64,000 bases of DNA from NCBI GenBank assembly GCA_040954595.2, contig CM082579.2, positions 16,120,001-16,184,000 of the forward strand, read 5' to 3'. Source of the stretch: Balanoglossus misakiensis. Taxonomy: Eukaryota > Hemichordata. The notes beneath the pieces were generated by a model. The model did not search any database and had not been told where the DNA came from. It saw only the letters and a list, made by a program, of their open reading frames with translations. The translations under genes and the position numbers were made by a program. Of the stretch, positions 46,101 through 58,292 are shown piece after piece. How positions within the stretch are numbered: the first letter of the stretch is position 1; each line of letters begins with the position of its first letter.

Positions 46101-46934
46101 ATAAATACGTAGATCCTCAAAGATGGCAAATATAGGCAAATGGTCAGCAAGATGAACATCAATAGTTCCACAATTAACAAAATGACTATGTATATTTGTA
46201 TAAATATGATCAATAACCGTTCTTGAATGATCTGATATACGTGTTGGCACAGTGATCATCTGAGTTAGGTTAAAAGAAGACATACTATTATTAAGATCAA
46301 CCGTTTCATATGCATTTAAATCAGACGCATTTACATTAAAGTCACCCACAAGTATGCACTGCATCTTCTTGCGGTCAATATCAGTCAATACAGATTCAAG
46401 ACTTTCAAGGAATTCGCCTATATTAGTGTTTGGTTTCCTATACACTACTCCAAGAATGAGTGATTTTTTCTTTGGCAAGTCAAATTTGAGCCAGATAGAT
46501 TCAGAATGATTTACAGTCGCTTCAATGGAGGTATAATTCAAAGATGAGTCTATATATGCCCCAACTCCCCCACCCAGCTGGTCATTTCGACATTTTGTTT
46601 CCAAATGATAGCCTTCTAAACAATAAAGCTCTTTATTTTGAACCTGCCAAATCTCTGATAATGCTATAACTTTGATTTTTGATTCATCAAGTGACTCATA
46701 AAACAATTTAAAGTCATGAAAGTTTCGACTGAGGGACCGAACATTACAATGAGATATAGAGAATGTAGAAATAGGTGTATTACTAACCAAGTTGCAGAAC
46801 TCAGAGTAAGAATATGAATTACATTTCCTATAACAATCAGAGTTTAACAATTGTTCCGCTTCTACAGAAGTCATTGAAATACAATAAATCCACAGATTCA
46901 GAAAAATAAAATTATTGAACGAATCTATCAACAT
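46053..46934 (-). pseudogene. ORF2 apurinic-type endonuclease part (CR1/L2-like)
   Basis: Frame from an ATG at 46934. APE-type endonuclease motifs in order: HCNVRSL, ALSEIW (catalytic Glu), GGGVGAYI, GVVYRKP, VGDFNV (GDFN at 46335-46346 on the minus strand), TRISDHSRTVIDHIYTN, and LADHLP (the catalytic Asp-His). All core residues are present. After about EDLR the frame is lost, and the last 20 or so codons to the stop at 46053 are out of frame with the rest of ORF2. The enzyme nicks target DNA to prime reverse transcription. Confidence 0.9.
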
Positions 46935-47120
46935 CTGTGGAGTCGTTTTTTCTTTGTATACGGTTTAATTGACTCTCTGAAAATTTTTGTTCACCTAGCC
47001 ACTGTCTACAAAATACATTTGGTGGCCAGAAACTAGACTCAAGCAAAAGCTTAGCCTGGTGAAAGGATACGTTGATTTTAGCAGCAACAGCGCCTTTGCG
47101 TTTACTGGAGATGATTCTCG
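46912..47120 (-). pseudogene. C-terminal remnant of ORF1 (CR1/L2-like)
   Basis: About 69 codons reading from the satellite junction to a stop at 46912. The segment SFHQAKLLLESSFWPPNVFCRQW resembles the end of ORF1 RNA-binding proteins in this element group. It overlaps the ORF2 start by 23 bases, which suggests coupled or reinitiated translation in the intact element. The rest of ORF1 was lost by 5' truncation at insertion. Confidence 0.6.
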
Positions 47121-48406
47121 AGTCTGTGTCATATAGAGCCGGTGCACCAGCCGAGTCACGCCGTACGAAATCTGACTTGATCAACGTGGTCAATGTACGC
47201 CTGTTTCTGCTCTAGAGTGCCGGGGCTTCAGCTGAGCCAGGCCGTAGGAAACCCGACGTGATTACCGTTGTTAACTTACGCCAGTCTGTGTCCTATATAT
47301 AGTGCCGGGGCATCAGCCGTGCCAGGCCGAAGGAAATGTGAGTAGATTAACGTGGTCTCTGTACGCGTGTTTCTGCTCTAGAGTGCCAGGGTTTTAGCCA
47401 AGCCAAGCCGTAGGAAATCTGACTTGATCAACGTTGCTAACGAACGCTAGTGTCTGTCATAGTGTGCCGGGGTTTTAGTCGAGCCAAGCCGTAGGAGATC
47501 AGACTTGATCAACGTGGTCTCTGTACGCGTGTTTCTGCTCTAGAGTGCCGGGGCTTCAGCTGAGCCAGGCCGTAGGAAACCCGACGTGATTACCGTTGTT
47601 AACATACGCCAGTCTCTGTCCTATATATAGTGCCGGGGCATCAGCCGTGCCAGGCCGAAGGAAATGTGAGTAGATCAACGTGGTCTCTGTAGGCGTGTTT
47701 CTGCTCTAGAGTGCCAGGGCTTTAGCCAAGCCATGCCGTAGGAAATCTGACTTGATCAACGTTGCTAACGAACGCTAGTGTCTGTCATAGTGTGCCGGGG
47801 TTTTAGTCGAGCCAGGCCGTAGGAGATCAGACTTGATCAACGTGGTCTCTGTACGCGTGTTTCTGCTCTAGAGTGCCGGTGCTTTATCCAAGCCATGCCG
47901 TAGAAAATCTGACTTGATCACCGTTGCTAACGTACGCTAGTGTCTGTCATATTGTGACGGAGATTTAGCCGAGCCAGGCCGTAAAAAAATCGACTTGTTC
48001 AACGTTACCAGTGTGCAACTGTTTCTGCTCTAGAGTGTCAGGGTTTAAGCCGACTTATGCTGTAGGAAATCTGAGTTGATGAACGGGAATTCAATGTTAG
48101 AAAACCCGTGTGAAAAGTATCTCCACCCGTTTGAAACTAAGAAAAGAATTTATTCTTATTTATTTTGTAAAAAAGACAATTTTTCGAAAAAAAGTCGAAA
48201 ATGGTAATTTTGTCTTGGGTGATTCAAATTATACCGCCTTTTCTGGAATTTGCAGCACTTTTTTCAAGAGAACGACACTTCATGCTCCATAATATTTCCG
48301 AAAATGAAGAAAAGAGTTAATTTTTTATGATTTTTTTAAAAATTTACCATTTTTGTCAAAATATGGCCAAAATGGTTATTTTTTCTTGAATTCCGTCAAT
48401 ATCTCT
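47121..48406 (+). repeat. satellite, plus orientation, between the CR1-like and L1-like insertions
   Basis: Continuation of the unit interrupted at 42485: 81-bp monomers (47,121 to about 48,050) and the first AT-rich module. It contains two monomer pairs more than the paralogous segment at 57,340-58,292 and shares rare variants with it. Confidence 0.9.
48363..48406 (+). repeat. 44-bp target duplication, left copy (L1-like copy A)
   Basis: Starts atggccaaaatggtta and ends aatatctct. The matching right copy is at 52249-52292, with one difference (T left, C right). Intact units contain the segment once. Confidence 0.8.
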
Positions 48407-48973
48407 TAGTCCGTGGGCTCGACGGGTCCACCGTGCACCCCCCCCCCATAAACCTACCACTTGGGTATTTTTTTGTTCTTTAGAACGTGCTGAACAAGAA
48501 AAAAGATGTTAACATTGAATATTTGGGTTGCACTACCCCTCCGGGGTGGTTTTTGAATGGTATGTGCCGCTCAAAATGGCGAAAAATGGGTTGGGGTAGG
48601 GGGTACTATATTCTCTCCTAAAAAAATAAAACTACCATGAAATTACATAAACCTCATATTTTTAGAAAGCTTAGATACTGCTCTTTACGGGAAGCACAAA
48701 CTTTATTAAACAATATTTATGAATATTTAATTAGATTATTTTTAAATTAATTTTTTCGGCAATTTTGAAAGTTTTCACTCAAAAGACAATGTTACAATTG
48801 TGATTTTCTTTTTGTGAAGCAAATTTTTGACAGCTTTTTGGGGTTTGGATTATTGACTTCTATATATACTAAACAAGAAAGGAAATGTTAACATTAGTTA
48901 TTTAACAATAAAACACTTCTTTAGAGACAACTTTGAAATGTGTGTATCCTATGGGATTACGCATGGTCTTGGG
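48407..48973 (+). repeat. 5' leader and single 378-bp repeat of L1-like copy A
   Basis: A leader of about 190 bp (starting tagtccgtgggctcgac, with a C-run) is followed by one full repeat: the word ggtagggggtact near 48596 recurs as ggtaggtggtact near 48974. The same region of copy B contains three repeats. No coding sequence recognised; the layout resembles 5' monomers of L1 elements. Confidence 0.75.
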
Positions 48974-48979
48974 GTAGGT

Positions 48980-49330
48980 GGTACTAGATTCTATATTGAT
49001 TTGAAATGGCAGATCAATATGTTTGGTAATAATTCAGTTATTGCAGTTGGGGACTGGAATGTAGTGAGGGTTTTGATGCTGACACAGCTGGCCGCACTAC
49101 AGACTCTCACTCGGATGCAAGGCAACAAATTGATCTTCTCTGTGATGAGTATAATTTGATAGATATTTGGCGGATGATAAACGAGTCCTCGCGTACATTT
49201 ACGTAGTTTAGGCGCAAAAGACTGGATTATTTTCTTATTACGCCTGAATTCGCTAATATGACCGCAACTGCAAATATTTGTGTCGGTTACCGGAGTGACC
49301 ACTCTGCAATACGTCTCTCTCGGATGACAA
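48980..49330 (+). pseudogene. endonuclease C-terminal part, copy A
   Basis: VIAVGDWN (GDWN at 49049-49060, corresponding to the usual GDFN), a frameshift just after it, then QQIDLLCDEYNLIDIWR, a TAG stop at 49204-49206, KRLDYFLI, and YRSDHS (SDH at 49294-49302). These are the second half of an APE-type endonuclease. The N-terminal half is absent. Confidence 0.82.
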
Positions 49331-49689
49331 CTATTATGTGGACATTGTTAAAAACACAATTCGGGATACTAAGGATGAGTACAGACAGGAGGGAAGCTCT
49401 CAAGCTGGTCCCACTTTTACCATTTCGGATCAACTTTTCTTGGATACGTTGAAAATAAAAATTCGTGGAGTTACGATTTCGTATGCAACTAGGAATTTAT
49501 TAGGGCCGAGAAACAGCTTGAAACGGAGAATATTTTACTAGAAACTCGTGTGAATGATCTATAAACGCCTGACATGTTAGATGAACTGCATGAAAAAAGA
49601 ACAGTTGATAGCATACTGTCAAAAAAGTAGAAGGAAGTCGCGTACGTGCTCGGGCCAGGTGGTCTACAGAAGGGGAAAAACCTACTAAG

Positions 49690-51105
49690 TATTTTTGCTC
49701 TATGGAAAAGAGACATTTCACCAATAAAGCCATCGGTCAGCTGTGCCTGAGTGTTGGCTCCACAATAACTGAGGACGAAGACATCCTTCGTGAACAATCT
49801 AAGTTTTACCGGAATCTATATGCGGCTACCAAAAACGTTGCTTGCAATATTGATCAGTTAGATAATTTTATGCAGCATGGAAATACTTTGCCTACTTTGA
49901 GTACTGAGGAACGGGATTCTTTGGAAGGGGCCCTGTCTAAGCATGAATGTGGAGTAGTGTTGAAGTCAATAGCAAATAATAAGTCACCAGGAACAGACGG
50001 TTTTTCTGCCGAAATTTTTTTGGCCCGACATTGGTGTTTATATAGCCCGTGCAATTAATTCCGCCTACTCCTCAGGCGAAATGTCTATTTCTCAAAAGCG
50101 GGGAATTGTTACTTGTATCCCGAAACCCAACAAGAATAGATTTCACATGAAAAATTGGCGCCGTATTACATTGCTAAACACGGATGATAAGATTGCATCT
50201 GGTGTTATAGCAAACCGTATGAAACGGTTCTTGCCAAAAATTATTCACCCTGACTAGAAAGGTTTTTTGAGGAAAGGAAGGTATATTGGTGAAAATACAC
50301 GTTTGATTGATGATGTATCGTTAACTTCAAAGATAGACAAGGTTTTCTTGTACTTCTAGACTTTGAAATGGCGTTTGACACGCTTTCTTGGGAATTTATC
50401 GATAAAGCATTGAGAAAGTTTAATTTTTATCCCTCTTTCAGAAAATGGGTCAAAGTGTTTTATAAAAACACCACTAGTTGTGTTATAAATAACGGAAACT
50501 TTCCTGATTTTTTCCCCTCGAGAGAGGTGTTAGACAAGGTGATCCTCTATCACCGTACCTGTTTATCACCTGTGTTGAAAAACTTGCGCATGAAATCAGA
50601 GCCCATAGTAATATAGAAGGAATTACACTTAGAGATAAAAAAAATTTACTGGGGCAATACGCAGATGATATTTTTGTATATTTAGATGGTTCTGAAAGTT
50701 CTCTGAAAAATCTGTTTGCTACCTTGGGTTTCTTTACTTTTCTGTCGGGTTTGCGAATTAACTACCAAAAAACTAAATTGGTTTGGTTTGGCGCTAAATG
50801 CCATTCACATGATATTTTGTTGCCAAACAAGAACTTATTATGGGTTGATGAACCGTTAACAGTTCTTGGTATTAACCTGAACGTTGATCTTGTTGGGCTC
50901 GATATGTTAAATTTTACACCAAAAGTAAGGGAAGTGTCCACACTGCTTACTAAGTGGTCATGGCGACCTGTGACCTTGTTTGGCAAGATTACAATAGCTA
51001 AAACACTTGCTTTGTCAAAGTTTATTCATATTTTCTCATCCTTACCTCCCATGTCAGATAATCAAATATGTACACTTATTAGAGTTTTATCGGAATTCAA
51101 AACCT
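49690..51105 (+). pseudogene. reverse transcriptase, L1/Tx1-like, copy A
   Basis: Pieces in several frames: a pre-RT segment from 49702, SPGTDGFSAEIF near 49,985, KPNKNRFHMKNWRRITLLN near 50,125, a TAG at 50255-50257, DFEMAFDTLSW near 50,365, a frameshift near 50,518 before RGVRQGDPLSPYLF, the catalytic YADD at 50658-50669, GLRINYQKTKLVW near 50,750, and a thumb region with GKITIAKTLALSKF near 50,985. Motif order is complete, but at least two stops or frame changes prevent translation. Confidence 0.88.
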
Positions 51106-51379
51106 GATAAAGTCAATAGATTAAGATTATGTTGTAATTGTGATGAGTGGGGTTTGCGAATGACCCATCTTCCCTCATTCGTTCAAGCAGTGCATGCTTC
51201 GTGGATTAACAGATTAATGTCCAATCAATATTCTCAGTGGATAGAAATGTTTAAACTGTGGGTATATCCCCTGCTATCTTACCCACTTCACCCCCGCTCA
51301 GGTCGTGGAGTTTGCCAGAAACAGATTTTCACGTCATAGCTTCTGGTACTCAGTACTACTATGTTGGTCAAAAACTTTA

Positions 51380-51395
51380 CCCCCCCCCCCCCCCC
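51380..51395 (+). repeat. 16-C tract in L1-like copy A
   Basis: Homopolymer within decayed coding sequence. The matching tract of copy B (62026-62036) has 11 C. Confidence 0.9.
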
Positions 51396-51779
51396 GACCC
51401 TATTAATAACATAAAAAAGTGTATATGGTTCAACCAGAGCTGAAAGTTAACAACGCTACCATATTTTATAAAAACTGGTATGATAATGTTGTAATGTATA
51501 TTTCGGATTTATTAGATTTTTCCGGTTCCATTTTATCTTTCCAAGATTTTAGTAACAGACATAATTTTTCACCAAACTTCATATGGGTTTAATCAACGCT
51601 TTTCCAAGATCACGGTTCAGAATGATTCAGCAACAAGGCTCTGTAAATAATGACCACCCAAACATGTATTACACAAATAGATCCTGAAAAAAACCTACTC
51701 TATTTTACTTATAATAAGTTATTTTTGAAGAATAATCTTAAACCGATGTGATGTACGCAAAAATGGAAAGACCTCTTCG

Positions 51780-52248
51780 GGAATTTTGATTCGCAATTAC
51801 ACTATGCTTTACCATTTATTGTAACAAAGGATTCTACTTTGCGTAATTTTCAATTCAGAATTGCTAGTAGAATCTGTACTACAAATACATTTTTAAAGAT
51901 AAGGGGGAAAATGCGATTCTGTGAAATGCACCTTCTGTGAAAATTATGAGGAAATCCTTATACATTTATTTTTCGAATGCGACTGTATTTTGTCTTTTTG
52001 GAAGGATGTAGAGTTGCAATTACAGACAAAGTGTAATATTGCCATTGAGCTGTCCCCTTTTGATGTTTTGGTGGGTATAAAATAGAATTTTCAAAGTAAC
52101 CACACAAACGATGAGTGGTTAGCCCTGAATTACTTTATATTACTTTCAAAGAATTTTATCTTTAAATATAAATTTAAGCCAGTATTGCCAAACCTTCGCA
52201 CATTTTTATCTTACCTCAATAATATACAAAAAATTGATACTTACCAAG
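51780..52248 (+). pseudogene. C-terminal CCHC-like domain of the L1-like element, copy A
   Basis: LRNFQFRIASRICTTNTFLKI near 51,840, then CTFCENYEEILIHLFFECD near 51,927-51,983: a C-x2-C ... H-x4-C motif characteristic of the ORF2 end in L1/Tx1-type elements. The frame continues to the right edge of the element and stops matching where satellite begins, so the last residues and the 3' UTR are missing. Confidence 0.75.
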
Positions 52249-52924
52249 ATGGCCAAAATGGCTATTTTTTCTTGAATTCCGTCAATATCTCTGCATTTTT
52301 GGAGTGGTCGAAAGTTTTAACATATAATCAACATGTCATATATGATCAGGGCACCAAATTCGAAGAACAAAGGTTTTTTTATTTTTTTTCTTCTAAAAAT
52401 GACATTTTCAAGGAAAATTTGGTAAAACGCAATTTTGTCTGCAGTGAGCCAAATTAGACGGTCTTTTGTGGAATTTGTATCGATATATACATACGAAGAG
52501 CATTCTATACTCCATCAGATTTCCGAAAATGTAGAAAACAGGTATTTTTTGTAATTTTCAAAAATTTACCATTTTGACCAAATTGTGGCTAAAATTGTTA
52601 TTTTCGTGTTGAATGCCGCCAGTGTCACTGCTTTTAAAAGTCATAAAAACTTTAGACATACAAGCAATTGTTTATATATGATCAGGTCACCGAATTAAAA
52701 AAATAAAGAATGCTTTGCCTAAAAATGACCTTTTTGGTGCAAAAACGAATAAAACGCAATTTTGTATTAAATTAGAGTGCATTTTTTATAATCAGCACCA
52801 TGTTTACATATAATGGAAATTTCATACATCATCAGATATCCAAATATGAAAAAATGATTTAGATTTTAGATGATTGTCCAAAATTAGCTGATAACAGATA
52901 AATGTAGTATTAAACCGTTCTGTT
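52249..52924 (+). repeat. satellite, plus orientation, AT-rich half after L1-like copy A
   Basis: Begins with the right copy of the 44-bp duplication (52249-52292) and completes the unit up to poly-C 52925-52937. Variants such as tttagacatacaag and gataacagataaatg are shared only with 62,891-63,566. Confidence 0.9.
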
Positions 52925-54978
52925 CCCCCCCCCCCCCTACATTATATGCGGTACGCCGATGTCAGCTTACCCGGCAGTACTGCAGGCCGTGCCCCCAACT
53001 AACGTCGGTGTTTGAAACGCCCTGGTTAAATTCGAGCTTTCTCTATAAATTGACAGGCAATAATGCAGTCCTACCCGAACAAATGTCGAGTGTTGACCCG
53101 CTGTGACTTTCCCTCTTCGGTTTGCCCGACTTAGCCAACGTCTTTGTACTAGAGTGTCGGGTCTTTTGCAGAGCCAGGCCGAAGGAAATCCGACTTGATC
53201 ACCGTTGCTAACGAACGCTAGTGTCTGTCATGGTGTGCCGGGGTTTTAGTCGAGCCAGGCCGTAGGAGATCTGACTTGATCATCGTGGTCAATGTACGCG
53301 TGTTTCCGCTCTAAAGTGCCGGGGCTTCAGCTAAACCAGGCCGTGGGAAATCCGACGTAATCACCGTTGATAACTTACGCCAGTCTGTGTCATATAGAGC
53401 CGGTGCACCAGCCGAGTCACGCCGTAGGAAATCTGACTTGATCAACGTGGTCAATGTGTGCCTGTTTCTGCTCTAGAGTGCCGAGGCTTCAGCTGAGCCA
53501 GGCCGTAGGAAACCCGACGTGATTACCGTTGTTAACTTACGCCAGTCTGTGTCCTATATATAGTGCCGGGGCATCAGCCGTGCCAGGCCGAAGGAAATGT
53601 GAGTAGATCAACGTAGTCTCTGTACGCGTGTTTCTGCTCTAGAGTGCCAGGGCTTTAGCCAAGCCATGCCGTAGGAAATCTGACTTGATCAACGTTGCTT
53701 ACTAACGCTAGTGTCTGTCATAGTGTGCCGGGGTTTTAGTCGAGCCAAGCCGTAGGAGATCAGACTTGATCAACGTGCTCTCTGTACGCGTGTTTCTGCT
53801 TTAGAGTGCCGGGGCTTTATCCAAGCCATGCCGTAGAAAATCTGACTTCATCACCGTTGCTAACGTACGCTAGTGTGTGTCATATTGTGACGGAGATTTA
53901 GCCGAGCCAGGCCGTAGAAAAATCGACTTGTTCAACGTTACCAGTGTGCAACTGTTTCTGCTCTAGAGTGTCAGGGTTTTAGCCGACTTATGCTGTAGGA
54001 AATCTGAGTTGATGAACGGAAATTCAATGTTAGAAAACCCGTGTGGAAAGTATCTCTACCCGTTTGAAACTAAGAAAAGAATTTATTCTTATTTATTTTG
54101 TAAAAAAGACAATTTTTCGAAAAAAGTCGAAAATGGTAATTTTGTCTTGGGTGATTTAAATTATACCGCCTTTTCTTGAATTTGCAGCACTTTTTACAAG
54201 AGAACGACACTTCATGCTCCATAATATTTCCGAAAATGAAGAAAAGAGTTAATTTTTTATGATTTTTTAAAAATTTACCATTTTTGTCAAAATATGGCCA
54301 AAATTGCTATTTTTTCTTGAATTCCGTCAATATCTCTGCTTTTTTGGAGTGGTCGAAAGTTTTAACATACAATCAACATGTCATATATGATCAGGGCACC
54401 AAATTCGAAGAACAAAGGTTTTTTTATTTTTTTTTTTTTTAAATGACATTTTCTAGGAAAATTTGGTAAAACGCAATTTTGTCTGCAGTGAGCCAAATTA
54501 GACGGTCTTTTGTGGAATTTGTATCGATATATACATACGAAGAGCATTCTATACTCCATCAGATTTCCGAAAATGTAGAAAACAGGTATTTTTTGTAATT
54601 TTCAAAAATTTACCATTTTGACCAAATGGTGGCTAAAATTGTTATTTTCGTGTTGAATGCCGCCAGTGTCACTGCTTTTAAAAGTCATAAAAGCTTTTAA
54701 CATACAAGCAATTGTTTATATATGATCAGGTCACCGAATTAATAAAATAAAGGATGTTTTGCCTAAAAATGACCTTTTTGGTGCAAAAACGAATAAAACG
54801 CAATTTTGTATTAAATCAGCTCATTCAGAGTGCATTTTTTATAATCAGCACCATGTTTACATATAATGGAAATTTCATACATCATCAGATATCCAAATAT
54901 GAAAAAATGATTTAGATTTTAGATGATTGTCCAAAATTAGCTGATATCTAATAAATGTAGTATTGAACCGTTCTGTTT
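52925..54978 (+). repeat. satellite unit, 2054 bp, plus orientation
   Basis: Complete standard unit starting at a 13-C tract. It carries ttcgagctttc in place of the commoner ttcgggctttc, a variant shared with the units at 42,022 and 63,567. Confidence 0.92.
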
Positions 54979-56875
54979 CCCCCCCCCCCCCTTACATTAT
55001 ATGCGGTACGCCGATGTGAGCTTACCCGGCAGTACTGCAGGCCGTGCCCCCAACTAACGTCGGTGTTTGAAGCGCCCTGGTTAAATTCGGGCTTTCTCTA
55101 TAAATTGACAGGCAATAATGCAGTCCTACCCGAACAAATGTCGAGTGTTGACCCGTTGTGACTTTCCCTCTTCGGTTTGCCCGACTTAGCCAACGTCTTT
55201 GTACTAGAGTGTCGGGTCTTTTGCAGAGCCAGGCCGAAGGAAATCCGACTTGATCACCGTTGCTAACGAACGCTAGTGTCTGTCATGGTGTGCCGGGGTT
55301 TTAGTCGAGCCAGGCCGTAGGAGATCTGACTTGATCATCGTGGTCAATGTACGCGTGTTTCCGCTCTAAAGTGCCGGGGCTTCAGCTAAACCAGGCCGTA
55401 GGAAATCCGACGTAATCACCGTTGATAACTTACGCCAGTCTGTGTCATATAGAGCCGGTGCACCAGCCGAGTCACGCCGTAGGAAATCTGACTTGATCAA
55501 CGTGGTCAATGTACGCGTGTTTCTGCTCTAGAGTGCCGGGGCTTCAGCTGAGCCAGGCCGTAGGAAACCCGACGTGATTACCGTTGTTAACTTACGCCAG
55601 TCTGTGTCCTATATATAGTGCCGGGGCATCAGCCGTGCCAGGCCGAAGGAAATGTGAGTAGATCAACGTGGTCTCTGTACGCGTGTTTCTGCTCTAGAGT
55701 GCCGGGGCTTTATCCAAGCCATGCCGTAGGAAATCTGACTTGATCACCGTTGCTAACGTACGCTAGTGTCTGTAATATTGTGACGGAGATTTAGCCGAGC
55801 CAGGCCGTAGAAAAATCGTTTTGTTCAACGTTACCAGTGTGCAACTGTTTCTGCTCTAGAGTGTCAGGGTTTTAGCCGACTTATGCTGTAGGAAATCTGA
55901 GTTGATGAACGGGAATTCAATGTTAGAAAACCCGTGTGGAAAGTATCTCTACCCGTTTGAAACTAAGAAAAGAATTTATTCTTATTTATTTTGTAAAAAA
56001 TACAATTTTTCAAAAAAAAGTCGAAAATGGTAATTTTGTCTTGGGTGATTCAAATTATACCACCTTTTCTGGAATTTGCAGCACTTTTTACAAGAGAACG
56101 ACACTTCATGCTCCATAATATTTCCGAAAATGAAGAAAAGAGTTAATTTTTTATGATTTTTTAAAAATTTACCATTTTTGTCAAAATATGGCCAAAATGG
56201 CTATTTTTTCTTGAATTCCGTCAATATCTCTGCATTTTTGGAGTGGTCGTAAGTTTTAACATACAATCAACATGTCATATATGATCAGGGCACCAAATTC
56301 GAAGAACAAAGGTTTTTTTATTTTTTTTTTCTTCTAAAAATGACATTTTCAAGGAAAATTTGGTAAAACGCAATTTTGTCTGCAGTGAGCCAAATTAGAC
56401 GGTCTTTTGTGGAATTTGTATCGATATATACATACGAAGAGCATTCTATACTCCATCAGATTTCCGAAAATGTATAAAACAGGTATTTTTTGTAATTTTC
56501 AAAAATTTACCATTTTGACCAAATTGTGGCTAAAATTGTTATTTTCGTGTTGAATGCCGCCAGTGTCACTGCTTTGAAAAGTCATCAAAACTTTTAACAT
56601 ACAAGCAATTGTTTATATATGATCAGGTCACCGAATTAAAAAAAATAAAGAATGTTTTGCCTAAAAATGACCTTTTTGGTGCAATAACGAATAAAACGCA
56701 ATTTTGTATTAAATCAGCTCATTCAGAGTGCATTTTTTATAATCAGCACCATTTTTACATATAATGGAAATTTCATACATCATCAGATATCCAAATATGA
56801 AAAAATGATTTAGATTTTAGATGATTGTCCAAAATTAGCTGATATCTAATAAATGTAGTATTGAACCGTTCTGTT
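54979..56875 (+). repeat. satellite unit, 1897 bp, plus orientation
   Basis: Short unit with one monomer pair fewer than the reference. Poly-C of 13 at 54979-54991. Confidence 0.92.
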
Positions 56876-58292
56876 CCCCCCCCCCCCCCCTACATTATAT
56901 GCGGTACGCCGATGTCAGCTTACCCGGCAGTACTGCAGGCCGTGCCCCCAACTAACGTCGGTGTTTGAAACGCCCTGGTTAAATTCGGGCTTTCTCTATA
57001 AATTGACAGGCAATAATGCAGTCCTACCCGAACAAATGTCAAGTGTTGAACCGCTGTGACTTTCCCTCTTCGGTTTGCCCGACTTAGCCAACGTCTTTGT
57101 ACTAGAGTGTCGGGTCTTTTGCAGAGCCAGGCCGAAGGAAATCCGACTTGATCACCGTTGCTAACGAACGCTAGTGTCTGTCATGGTGTGCCGGGGTTTT
57201 AGTCGAGCCAGGCCGTAGGAGATCTGACTTGATCATTGTGGTCAATGTACGCGTGTTTCCGCTCTTAAGTGCCGGGGCTTCAGCTAAACCAGGCCGTAGG
57301 AAATCCGACGTAATCACCGTTGATAACTTACGCCAGTCTGTGTCATATAGAGCCGGTGCACCAGCCGAGTCACGCCGTAGGAAATCTGACTTGATCAACG
57401 TGGTCGATGTACGCCTGTTTCTGCTCTAGAGTGCCGGGGCTTCAGCTGAGCCAGGCCGTAGGAAACCCGACGTGATTACCGTTGTTAACTTACGCCAGTC
57501 TGTGTCCTATATATAGTGCCGGGGCATCAGCCGTGCCAGGCCGAAGGAAATTTGAGTAGATTAACGTGGTCTCTGTACGCGTGTTTCTGCTCTAGAGTGC
57601 CAGGGTTTTAGCCAAGACAAGCCGTAGGAAATCTGACTTGATCAACGTTGCTAACGAACGCTAGTGTCTGTCATAGTGTGCCGGGGTTTTAGTCGAGCCA
57701 AGCCGTAGGAGATCAGACTTGATCAACGTGGTCTCTGTACGCGTGTTTCTGCTCTAGAGTGCCGGGGCTTTATCCAAGCCATGCCGTAGAAAATCTGACT
57801 TGATCACCGTTGCTAACGTACGCTAGTGTCTGTCATATTGTGACGGAGATTTAGCCGAGCCAGGCCGTAGAAAAATCGACTTGTTCAACGTTACCAGTGT
57901 GCAACTGTTTCTGCTCTAGAGTGTCAGGGTTTAAGCCGACTTATGCTGTAGGAAATCTGAGTTGATGAACGGGAATTCAATGTTAGAAAACCCGTGTGGA
58001 AAGTATCTCCACCCGTTTGAAACTAAGAAAAGAATTTATTCTTATTTATTTTGTAAAAAAGACAATTTTTCGAAAAAAAGTCGAAAATGGTAATTTTGTC
58101 TTGGGTGATTCAAATTATACCGCCTTTTCTGGAATTTGCAGCACTTTTTTCAAGAGAACGACACTTCATGCTCCATAATATTTCCGAAAATGAAGAAAAG
58201 AGTTAATTTTTTATGATTTTTTTTAAAATTTACCATTTTTGTCAAAATATGGCCAAAATGGTTATTTTTTCTTGAATTCCGTCAATATCTCT
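56876..58292 (+). repeat. satellite unit start, cut by L1-like copy B
   Basis: Poly-C of 15 (56876-56890), the block of about 210 bp, ten monomers and the first AT-rich module, ending with the left 44-bp duplication (58249-58292). At about 57,328 it shows the undisturbed site into which the CR1/L2-like element inserted in the paralogous segment. Confidence 0.92.

Larger units (their letters stand above)
42486..47120 (-). mobile_element. CR1/L2-like non-LTR retrotransposon, 5'-truncated
   Basis: Minus-strand element with, in its own direction, the end of ORF1, an ORF2 with endonuclease and reverse transcriptase, a short 3' UTR and a tail of five GATT repeats. The target word AGTC is present at both edges (42482-42485 and 47121-47124) but only once in uninterrupted satellite, giving a 4-bp duplication. 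It is broken by a frameshift near 46,110, a TGA codon at 44059-44061 and a DNA-transposon insertion. Clade is inferred from an ORF1-ORF2 layout, an APE-type endonuclease, the FADD reverse transcriptase motif, the lack of RNase H, and the short-repeat tail. Confidence 0.88.
48407..52248 (+). mobile_element. L1/Tx1-like non-LTR element, copy A, decayed
   Basis: 3.84 kb with a 5' leader, one 378-bp repeat, then degraded coding sequence for the end of an endonuclease, a reverse transcriptase and a C-terminal Cys/His motif. There is no ORF1 and no start of the endonuclease, so the interior is deleted between the 5' repeats and about 48,980. The coding part runs to the right edge without a 3' UTR or tail. 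Flanked by 44-bp duplications of satellite. L1/Tx1 affinity is inferred from the YRSDH endonuclease end, YADD reverse transcriptase and CTFC..HLFF.C motif. Confidence 0.85.

Noticed and set aside
48991-49302. Minus-strand frames over the L1-like remnants (also 49489-49797 and the matching positions in copy B)
   Set aside because: Antisense shadows of the plus-strand endonuclease and reverse transcriptase remnants.
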